Assembly (NCBI RefSeq): GCF_023078275.1
Contig: NC_062983.1
Span: 11,153,001-11,217,000, forward strand
Length of the DNA: 64,000 bases
Origin: Leguminivora glycinivorella
Lineage: Eukaryota > Arthropoda > Insecta > Lepidoptera > Tortricidae
Direction: 5' to 3'
This document shows positions 36,901 through 48,900 of the stretch, in pieces (the first letter of the stretch is position 1; every line of letters begins with the position of its first letter). The notes beneath the pieces were generated by a model. It searched no databases. It had not been told where the DNA came from and saw nothing but the letters and a program-made list of their open reading frames with translations. Position numbers and translations under genes: made by a program.

Positions 36901-39900
36901 ACGGCTCTGGGAAACTACTAGTGACCTTCCCTGGAGGTAATCTCAAATTTTATTGCTGATATAATTACATGTACACTACTAATAAAGCTCTATTTATATG
37001 GATATTACGAGGAATCAAAACCAAACCAGAGGAACCAAAAAAATTGAGTGAAACACGTCGAGCGTTATATCGACTTAACGTGAGTAAACCGCTTAAAATA
37101 TTTTTAAATATGTCTGAGTCTCACGGCAGTTTTATAGTTACAATCAAAACCTCTCTAAAGAAAAAACAAGGATATCCCGTTATCGAAACATGATACACAT
37201 TTTGAGAATGCTTCAAATATTGTTGAAATATTACAATTTCTAGTCGCAACAAATCTAAATTATCATATGTATGTCGTTCTTAATATGGATTCTGAGCTAT
37301 AAAATACAGGCAGGTTAAAATTGACTTTTTTTTTCAGCTCCTGAACCTGTGGAGTACTGGATTTTGGACACAGACTATTTGTCATACGCGTTGGTCTATA
37401 GTTGCGTCAACCTGAACAGCGATCAAAGGCGAGGTAAAATTCGTTTTGAGATATGTTGATGAAAACTATAGGTAGATCGAGGAAAAGAAGATAATAAAAT
37501 TAGATAATTAAATACACGGGAACTGCATGGTAGATTAATAATATATGTAGCTTTATTCACGTGTGGTGACGGGTTAAGAATTTCACCACCCCCTTTCTTC
37601 CCGTGGGTGTCGTAGAAGTCGACAGTGGGATATGGGTTAAATTGTGGCGTAGGCGAGAGGCTGCCAGCCTGTCACTGCGATGTCACAATTTTCGTTTTCT
37701 TTCAACCCTTTTTGCCAAGAGTGGCACTGAAACTTGAGTAGTTCATGTGCTCTGCCTACCCCTTTATGGGATACAGGCGTGATTGTATGTATGTATTAGT
37801 CCCCTTTTTGCTAAAGCAGAGCTGTGATTTAAATACTTCAATCTGATTTGATGTTCGCATTAAAAGTTTTAGAGTTTTTACGAAATGACTAGCACCATAT
37901 AATTTACTAGCTTTTGCCCGCGGCTTTGCTCGCGTTAGAAAGAGACAAAAGTAGCCTATGGCACTCTCCATCCCTTCAACTATCTCCACTTAAAAAATCA
38001 CGTCAATTCGATGCTCCGTTTTGCCGTGAAAGACGGACAAACAAACAGACACACACACTTTCCCATTTATAATATTAGTATGGATGAATCTCCATATATA
38101 CCATGACTATTCTCTTTCCAGTCAGACTCTAAAAAGCCTTAAGACTGGTCTTGAAATGAGTCAAAATACTTCTTATTCGTGGTTTTATTCGTAAAACAGA
38201 TATTTCGTAAATGATAGCAACCATTTTAATTCCAGTGTGGAGTTGGAAGATGAGTCGCACGACAGAACTGTTGCCGGAAGCGGCGACCAACATCAGCCGT
38301 ATAGTCGACAGCATCAACGTATTGAACGACCGTTACTACCAAGAGGTCGACAACACTGACGCTGGCTGCTTCTACTACCCCACTCCTGACGGCAACCCCG
38401 TCGAGTTCAGGGGCCAGTGTAATGAGAGCATCCCTGTAGTGACTAGTTTCGAGATTAACAGAGTAAGTTGTAAAGCATAGCGCAGGAATCTGATATGCAT
38501 GCAATCTAAATTTATTTGGAATCTGAATTGCTAGAAATTTTTGTTCAGCTTTAAATGGGTCAAAGTATTTTAATCAGTGTTCAAATTAAAATTCTTAAAA
38601 TCACTTCCGTAACAGATATTTAGCCAATTGACTGTCTTGTGATGAGACGCGATAAAAAATAGGCCTGATGGAACTAAATCCCTGTATGATTCTAATTCAA
38701 TCCCCCCTGGGGCAAAACGGAGCGACGAATTGACGTGATTTTTTAAGTGGCGATAGTTAAAATGACAGAGAGTCACTGAGTCACATAGGCTACTTTTTTA
38801 TTTCTTTCTAACGCGAGCGAAGTCGCGGGCAAAAGTTAATACTTACTAAAGCCGTTCAGTTTAGGTTGAGAGAAAGGGACACTGCTATACCAGTTATATA
38901 GTTCCGTCCCTCTCATTCAGCCTTAAACTGAACGGCTTTTAGACCTTTTAGTGCTTCGTGGTACGAACCAGGACAAGTTTAATGATCGCTCACTACCTAC
39001 TGTTTTTTTAGTACATGGGTCTGTGGTACGACATCGAAAGTTACCCCCAAGCATTCCAAGATGGAACCTGCGCGACTGCGACCTACACACTAAGTGACAG
39101 CGGTGTCGTAGTATACAATACTCAAGTCGTTAATGAAACTTTGGACGATATCTATGGAACCGCTGTGCCGGAAAACGACGATGGATTGGCGAAGTTGCTT
39201 GTGACTTTCCCTATCGCTGGAACTAACTGTAAGTTTTTTTTTATTACAGATCAGTAAAATAAAATGGTAATTTTGCCAGATGTGTAAGATTATAAATACC
39301 TAGAGCAGTGCGAGTATCTCGAATCCAACTGCTTGTATGCAATGGATTACACTTAATACTTTTGAGTTGAGACAATATTACAATGCATACTTAGGGCCGG
39401 TTGCACCAAACCGTTTGTCACCATTAAAGCGTTCGTTAAGTTTTATTGTATGGGAAGTTCCATAGACGTCTGTTGCTGCGTGACGATGATGTGTCTGTCA
39501 AATATGGTTGATGCAACTGGCCCTTAATATGTGTAATTATTCACTGAGTCAAAACGACCACTAGTTCTAGTAAATTGTATGTAGGATGTATGAATTGAGG
39601 AGTGTCTTTTCAAAAGGGCTTATTTCCATTTTTTCTTTTTTTTTAACTATGAATGCAGTTTTTTTTAGTATAGAAAATTACGTGTTGTTTTGATATTAAA
39701 GCTCAAAAAGTCTCGCCTTGATCTTTAAAAAAAAGAGTAACATCAAAGTTTAGAACACATTTTGAAAAATGTGTAATGATTATTTATGTGGATAAACCAA
39801 TGTATGTAGTACAACAACATTGATATCAACAAATTTAATACAAAATCAAAAAATAAAATAAAACTATTCTAAAATAATAACATTTACGCTGCAAGGCCAC

Positions 39901-42900
39901 AACAAAAGGGCTTAATTGAAGTTAATTCCCAAAAGTTCGCATCAAAAGTGCTTAATTCTCAAAAATATATGGTAATTAAATATTTATTTAGGTACACATG
40001 TTACGTTTGATGTAATCATAGCATTAACGTCAACTTACAATATTACAATTTTGCAAATTAAATATTAATTTCAAAATCAATACCGTGGAATTATGTTTTT
40101 CTCGATTTCCCAAAAAAAGTTCAAAGTGGAAATAAGCCCTTTTGAAAAGACACTCCTCAATTGTAGTCTCGAACATAACAGCGCAAAAATTTGGAAAACT
40201 CATTTCTTCAGAATTTTCACGCTGCTGTTTTCTGGCGTTGTAAAAAATATATGCCAAACCTTATACACTTGTGTGCCGCTCTTTTGGAAAGTATCAACTA
40301 CGAACATATAATTTGGGATCTGAATGATACAATACAATACAATACACTACAATACAACACAATACAATACAGATACTCTTTATTTCACACCTTGATAAAA
40401 TAAAACAATACAAAACAAGAAACACGAACAAAGGTAAACAAAAGGCGGCAATTATCTGATGGTGCATTTGAATAGATTTTAACCATTGCTTGCTTGCACT
40501 TGCACATGCTTTGTCATTGTTATCGGTATCGTTTTTGCAGTGACTGTCACCTCTCCATACTGGGTGCTGGATACGGACTATATTAACTACGCAGTGGTCT
40601 ACTCGTGTGTCAACCTTGGTGACGATGCTCGTAGAGGTAAGAATAAAAATATTATAAATAAACAATATAAATAATAAATAAATAAATATTGGGGACACCT
40701 TACATACATCAACTTCAAAACTAAGCAAAGCTTGTACTATGGGTGCTAAGTGACTATATACATACTTAAATAGATAAATGCATACTTATATACATAGAAA
40801 ACATCCATGACTCGGGAACAAATATCTGTGCTCATTACAAAAATAAATGCCCTTCCCGGGATTCGAACCCAGGACCACGGCTTAGCAGGCAGGGTCACTA
40901 ACGACTGAGCCAGACCGGTCGTCTAGTTTATTACAAGTACATTATAAATTGTAGAAAAAATGAGAAAGTATTGTGACTATTGAGTACAGGATAAATGTCC
41001 ATTTGATAAATAAAATTGGACAAATGTCCTTTTTTTTAGTATCAAGCTGGAAGCTCAGCAGGCAGAAGACCCTATCACAGGCATCAGAAATAGCAATCAG
41101 AGAAGTAGTAGACAGCGTGCAAGTTCTCAGCGACCAATATTTCGTGAATAGAGACCACACTGACAGTGGGTGCTTCTACTTCCCTGAAGCGGAGGCTGGC
41201 AAGCCTGTGGTCTTCCCGGGACAGTGCGATGAGAGTATCCAAGCGGAACCGGATTTTAATTTCGATCGAGTGAGTATTTGAAGGTTTACTTTGAAGAGCA
41301 GAAGCACACAGTATGTCGAAGATAATTAATAAAGAAGCATTTAAAAATGAATAATGATGTCTACTTGATATCTCCAGAATTGGTCCAAATCGCCGAGTAT
41401 TCAGAAATAGAAATATTTTTTATTCATGGCAAAATAATACAAAAAAAACACACACAAATACAGATCAACAACAGAGAATTATTTACACATTATCACAAAA
41501 AGGTAAGTAGGTACACATAATTGCCATGAAGATGGTCCTGACTCAGCATGGTGTTAGCCTGGGTGGCCAACGCTTCAGAGATAACATACACCAGATAAAT
41601 AATTAAAAAATTTAAAAAACACGACTGCGGTTTTATAGCTTATCTAAAGATTATTTTCATCTTTTCAGTTCGCTTTAAAACCGCAGTCGTGTTTTTTAAT
41701 TTTTTAATTATTTATTTTATTTCTTACATTTTAGTGACCACACAAACAAACCATAATTATTTTATTTAGGTCATGGTGTTGGCTCTTGATATTTTCAGAA
41801 ACAAATAGCTTTGAATAGGTATAGAACTCTCAGATATTTAGAAACTTTTTATTAGAAAAGTTAAAGGTAGTAGCTTCTTGAATCCATACAACAAATTATA
41901 CGCGAGTCCCAGAAAACTACCAGTACCTAATGCCAAATGATCTACAACTACAGATATGCGTAGTGAGATTCTTCTAATTGTTATTCTGCCAAAGAAGCCG
42001 TCGGCGAACCGCTGTTGGCGTGCCGAAAATGATTGTATTTTTTCTCGGAAAATCAGTCGGGCACTGTCACCTACTATTATTACCTGATATGAAAATACCA
42101 TAGGGACATAAATAAACAAGAAATATAAGAGATAACATACACTAGAGAAATTTCGTCGGGTACCACGGCGGGCGGGTGGTCTAGTGGTGAAGACGTTAGC
42201 CGCGTAAGCTCGGCCACCAGTGGGCCTTGTCGTTTTTTCTTTCGTGTATGATATCTATTTAAATTTAAGAAATATAAAGTTAAATAACAATTTATTTATC
42301 TAACTATGAAACCATACAGGGGATTTATTATACTATCTTAGTTTACGAATTCTAAGTCTAGCCTTTAAGTCTAAAATACAGATATAGGATATTGATAGTT
42401 TTAAGTTTTATAGTTAAGATACAAGTAGTATTAGATTTATCCTTAATCCAACATAGCCTAACTCAAGATAGTGGGTTCTGAGCCTAGATTCTGGGTCTGA
42501 CTACCGGAGAACTGGTCGGTGCCCTTGTATAATACCACACGTCCCTCGGCTGTGCGTAGCGTGGTTGAGCCTGACAGGAATCCAGAAGCGGAAGATAGTC
42601 GAGGTCAAGGTCATCCACGGTCAAGGTCATCCAAGGTCAAGGTCGTCCTAGGCCGACGCGGTGGTAGCGGTCGATGGTAGCCTTGCCATCCAAAGTCACT
42701 TAGGCCTTCCAAAGCCCAAGGTCAAGACGGCCACGTGCCGACCCCGTAGGGAGTTCCTGGAACGCGTCCAATAGCATAGGTTAGGCTTGTGTTCAAAAAT
42801 CCGACCGGGACTGCTAACCATCACACGCTATTGCACCAGCAGTGGTGGGTATTATTTACAAAGTAGCAATCATTTAGTGTGATGGGCATGGAAAAGCGAG

Positions 42901-45900
42901 GCGGTGAAACGAGAATCAGATTCTGATTTAAGTAATTATGCTGTAGTAAAATGTCGAGACGAGTACTGTTAACATTAAAAATAATGATTAAAAACAATTG
43001 TGCAAGCAAATCCGCAGATAACGCTAGTATTATGTGACAGCAAAATCAGATTCTCGTAACATTACAAGAAGAAGGCAGCGTGATTAAAAGAAAAAGAATA
43101 GTGATTATTAGCAAACCTCTCCTTATAAATAATACCTGAATATGTTGCAAATTAAGCGAATAACATTTACTTATAGTTTTTTTTTCCTATTTTTAAGAAG
43201 CGCTGTAGCATATTTTAGGTATTATTTATAAGCAAAAGCAAACAGAATGTTATCAGGCAAAATCATCTTGCGAAGGTAAAGCGGAAGAGAAAGAAATAGA
43301 AATGTATGATAGGTAGTAGAAGCATAAGCCCATTACTATAGGTATGCAGTTACAGTCTAAACTATTGAAGATACCTAGGATTATTTCTACAATACTAATG
43401 ATTCACATTAATTAAATGATTCCCACTATAAAACAATAAGAAATTTTAATGAAATTATCAAAATGTATGGATGGGCTCGCAAAATTAACAATGAGAACAA
43501 AGAAAGTACAAGGTGCAGATAACGGTATTTCTGAGTTGCTATGTTCTATGATCTGGTTAATGCAGTAATTAACAAAACGTAAGCAGGATAAAATGATTAA
43601 TGCAACACTTACCCAGTATGGGATTCACAGAATTTATCAAATAATTAATTTTAATTAAAATATGGATTACGTCCACACAGTAGCGATCGATCCGCGGACC
43701 AGGTCTTACGCTCGGCGCTCACGACAGCCGGTGCGTGCGTAAGACTGGGCGTAGCGGAATGCCATTCGGCTACGGGGCCGCAGCGGCCGCCGGTGCGTGG
43801 TAGACTGGGAGCGGAATGTCGGCGGGCCGCAGCGGCCGCGAGAGCGAGGTGCCGCGCGGTGCGCGGCGGAAGGGCGAGGTGGCCAGTGGCCCGACCGGTC
43901 CGCCTTACGTATATATAAAATACCTAGCACAGCGTAGGAAATCTGTCTGTGCGTTGAATTATTTTAGTATCTATAATATAAGATAAGTTTGAAACTGTAT
44001 ACATAATTAAGTGAGCGTAAGTAGGTATATAAAAAAAAGGATAATCCAAGGCAACAAATAACTTATTGAGCATGCATTACTAAATATTCACGTTATACGT
44101 GACAGTACCCCCTCTCTTAGAGTAGGATTTTTCCTAAGAAAAATCCGTCTAGAGAAATGTGTAACTTATAAAGATTTCATTATTTTATTGTTAAAAAAAA
44201 ACTAAACATGTATGAAGTCATCACCCGCTCCAGGTTAGGCCATCCTTACAAGGGATCGAATGACCTTGGTGACTTTTGATAAATAGCCAGTAGGAACCAT
44301 ATTAGAAGAAATAAATTGGAGTAGGTAATACTAAAAACAAAGCTACATTAAATTTAAACTACGTATATAATAGGTACAGCCTGGTTTTACGTAAGCTTAC
44401 GAACTCAGCTGCTCAGATTAGACGGCTCCTACGTCACGCTTTCTGGCGGCGGTAGGGAGATGTATTCTACTACCCGTCCCTACACGGGAATATCAAATTA
44501 TGGTAAATAGGCCCTGTTGGACATTTTGAAGTCTTTTATATGCCAGGTACCAAGATCACGCCCTGACATATCCTCGACTACATAAACTAAAGGCGAAAGT
44601 TTAGCTTTTACTCGACATTTAAGAAATTTAGGCGTGAGCTTTTTGCTGAAATAAGCGGCCTTGTCACTTTGAAAGTAATTTCGTTTAAAAACTATGTCCC
44701 CGACTTGGAATTCAACATCTTTACGCCTGGTATTATATATTGCAGCGTTCTTTTGGTGACTTCGCCATAATGTAGTTTGAACACGGTCAAAGATATCAGC
44801 TAAGTGGCCAAGATTTTCTCTCATAAGGTTCATAAGGTTCTCGTGGAGAAAACATCAACTCGTTTGGGTTGTCATTATCTAAGTAATGCGACCCGCACGT
44901 AACCAGTTGACGACCATACACGAGAAGCGCGGGAGTTTGCCCAGTTACTTCATTTGTAGAAGTATTCATCGCGAATTGAATTTTTGGAAGGTTTACGTCC
45001 CATGTTCTTTGGTCTTCTCCGACAAATGTTGACAGGGCAGTGACAATAGTTTTATTGTATCTCTCGACCACGTTGATTTGGGGTGTGTACTTAGGAGTAA
45101 AGTGGACATTTGGTATTTTGTACCTTTTAAATAAATGTTCCATTTCCCGACTGGCAAACTGACAGCCATTGTCTAAAATAATAGTTTGAGGTACCCCGTG
45201 TACAAGGATCACGTTGTCCTCGAGTATTTTAGACGTGGCTTCTGCAGTAGCACGGCGCAATGGAAACATGAGACAGTATTTGGAGAAACAGCACATCACT
45301 ACAAGTATGTAGCTGTTTTGTTTCCTGCTAACAGGCAAGGGGCCAACAAAATCAATGGAAATAACTTGCCAAGGCCTGCAACAGTCTTTTGGTCTTCCCA
45401 TTTTACGGAGGGTTCCGTGGGTTGGGTCCTTATGAGCCAGGCAAACCTCGCAATTAGAAACATAGTTGACGACATCCTTGTACATTTTTGGCCAGTAATA
45501 AGAAAGGGTGACACGTTTATAAGTCTTAAAGACCCCGAAATGACCCGCAGTTGGGTCGTTATGGCACTTAGACAGCACATCCAAGCGTTGTTCCGAGTAA
45601 GGGACCTCCTTCCAATTGAACTCGGTGGTAAGAGGATTTTTGTTCTTCATAAGTCTAAACAATCTATTACCATCTATTATATAGTTCGGATAACTGGATG
45701 GGGAGTTTAAGCAACCCTTAAATATGCCCAAATACCATTTGTCACAAGTGACCGGCAGGGTAGTAGTAGTTGTTACAGCAGCTACGACACATCTCGACAA
45801 GGTATCTGGGACTATGTGGTCCTTACCCTTCCTATGTTTGATAATACAGTCAAAGGCTGACAACCTAACACCCCATCTAGCTAGACGCCCAGTAGGGTTT

Positions 45901-48900
45901 GTCAACGAAAGAAACCATTTGAGGGCGGAGTGGTCAGTAAACACTGTAAAAGTACGTCCGTTCTCTAGGTAACACCGCCAGTGTTCAAGAGCTGTAATTA
46001 CAGCCAGGGCCTCTCTTTCCGTTACACTATGATTTTTTTCAGGCCCTGTAAGAGTCCGGCTCATGAAGGCAACTGGATGCTCTACACCGCCGATAGTTTG
46101 ACACAGCATCGCACCTATACCGTAGTTACTAGCGTCGGTGTGGACCTCAAAAGCGTAGTTGAAATCGGGACAGGCTAGGACAGGGGCCTGAATTAGGCAA
46201 TTTTTCAAAGTTTCAAAAGAGGTTGCCGCGTCAGCTGTCCACTCAAAAGGAGGCGAGGACTTCTTAGATGATGTAAGCTTATTGAGTGGACCCGCTATAG
46301 AGCTAAAATTAGGTATGAAACGCCGGTACCAGGAAACAGCACCTAAGAAACTTCTTACTTCCTTCTTGTTAGTTGGGACCGGATAATTAACGATAGCCAG
46401 AACTTTCTCTGGATCAGTGCGCAGGCCTTGTTGATCGACAACGTACCCAAGGTACCGTAAAGATTCTCTAAAAAATCTACTCTCTTCAGCATTAATAGTA
46501 AGGTTAGCCTTTTTTAAGTTTTTCAAGAACGCTTCCAAGGATAGAGACATGTTCCTCAAAAGTTTCACTTATGACAATAATGTCATCTAGGTAACAAAAG
46601 ACTTTAAGCTCAAAATCAGGAATAAAAAGGGAATCCACTAATCTCTGTTGCGTAGCCGGAGCATTAGTGAGACCGAAAGCAGTTACGTTAAACATTAAAG
46701 TTCCGCGACCTGGCACAAAAAACGAAGTTTTCTCCCTATCAGGCTCATGGATAGGTATCTGCCAAAAAGCCTTAGACAGGTCAATGCTGGACAGAAATCT
46801 CGTGTTTTTTAAATTGTCTAGGATTTCTGTGACGTAGGGTAAACAGTAGGCATCCTTTTTTGTGACTGCATTTAATTTTCGGCTATCGAGACAAAAACGC
46901 GGTTTGCCATCCTTCTTACGAACGACTAAAACAGGAGAAGACCAAGGGCTTTCACACGGGGAAATAACTCCTAATGACAACATTGCGTCAACCTGTTCGC
47001 CAATAATCCGTTTCTTTTCGGGCGACAATCGGTAATACCTTTGCTTAATGGGTTCGGCTGCACCTGTGTCTATTCGATGGGTTATTAAGGATGTTCTACC
47101 CAGGCCCTTTTTCTCAAATGCAATGTCATTAAAACGTGCAATTAATTCGTCAGCTACTACTTTTTGTGAGGGTTCAAGGTGCTTGTATGAATGCAAGTGT
47201 ATATCAGGAGTAATAGATGCTATTTGCGTAGATTTATGTTCAAGAGGAGAGAGATAATCAATGTTGCTTATCCATTTAGGTAAAATATTGAATATCTTCC
47301 AGAAGTCAACGCCGAGGATAAGGGAATTTTCTAAATTGGTAATAACATAGACTTTTAACACATGGGTAGATTTTTTGAAAGTAACAGGTAACGCTAAATA
47401 ACCCAGACAGTGTAACTTGTTGCGTCCGGCTCCGGTAATATTTGAGTTGTCATTATCGGTTAACTGTAAGTCTGGATTAATTTTAGAGAGATACGAATAG
47501 GTGTCATCGCTAATAATAGTTAAAGCGGACCCGGAGTCTAAGAGGCCGTACATTTGGACCTTGGAACCGATATTTACTTTAATGAATGGTCGAGGATCGT
47601 TTGTGGGTTTTGAATTGAAAATTGTTGCAACCTTATATGTATTGAAGAAATTACGAATGGTCACGAGCCAATTTTCCCAATCTAAATTCTCGTGTCGTGG
47701 TGTGCAACAATTTTCGACATTTAGTTTTTTGGAACCGTTTCGGTAGGCGGTTCGATGGCACAAGTTTCTTTTTCTTTGAGGGGTGACACTGTGGACAATC
47801 AGGAAAACGGAAACCTTGAAGGCCACACTTAAAACAAAGTATGGTACGCTCTGCTGTACATTCTCTCATTGAATGAGAATTGACACGTCAACGGTAGCAA
47901 TATTTGTTTTCCGCAGCTGAAACATTCTGAAATTTACTAAAGCTAGGTTTAGAAAAAGTTTGCGAATAGTTCGGAGTGGCCTGGTAGTTGGCGGAACCGG
48001 CCTTTGAGCTACTCTTTATAGCGTCCTTTCTAGGCTGGTAGCAGTACTCGGGTGCTAAGGTAGAAGAAGAGACCGCAAGTGGTTCCTTAAAATTATCAGA
48101 TCGAGCCTTTATTTGTTCATAGTTCCTACAAAGCGTGCGTAATTCAGTGAGTGAGTTTGAGTTGGGACAAGTAGCAAGTACGCTCGAATAACAAGGACGT
48201 ATATGTATTGTGCAAAATGATTTCAAGGCGTTCTCTCTCACTTGGCATTGCGTCCAGCCTACTAAACATACCATGCATGGTCGCTAGGTAGACAGTGATT
48301 GACTCAGAGGGGCCCTGACTACGGTTACTAATTTCCCTGCGCATGAGGTAATCAAAATTGGCAACGTCAAAATCACTCTTCAGCATGTTCAGCAAGTCCT
48401 CTCATGAATGAACAGTTTCCTTAACACTGCGGTACCAGTGTAAGGCATCCCCTGTAAATATTTCTGTAGCCAATGAGAGCATTTTCTTATCAGTGACATC
48501 TTTAGCAAGACGGAACTCTTTAGCGCGTGCAATAAAAGCCCGAACGCAAGATTTACACCAATAATGCTGATAGAAAAAGGGAAACTACCCTCCAGTAGAC
48601 CCAAAATCTAAAACAAACAGTTGGGCGCCAACTGTCACCTACTATTATTTTACCTGATATGAAAATACTATAGGGACATAAATAAACAAGAAATATAAAG
48701 TTAAATAACAATTTATTTATCTAACTATGAAACCATACAGGGGATTTATTATACTATCTTAGTTTACGAATTATATTAGAAGTCTAGCCTTTAAGTCTAA
48801 AATACTCAGATATAGGATATTGATAGTTTTAAGTCTAGCAATTAAGTAGTTAAGATACAAGTAGTATTAGATTTATCCTTAACTAATCCAACATAGCCTA

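Noticed and set aside
40294..40728. 144-residue minus-strand frame
   Set aside because: It runs across a microsatellite and the true plus-strand exon b of domain 9.
40862..40925. tRNA gene suggested by A- and B-boxes on the minus strand
   Set aside because: The acceptor stem does not pair and the 3' part is SINE sequence.
45186..47746. Plus-strand frames of 65-174 residues across the gypsy element
   Set aside because: They are antisense shadows of the pol frames on the minus strand.
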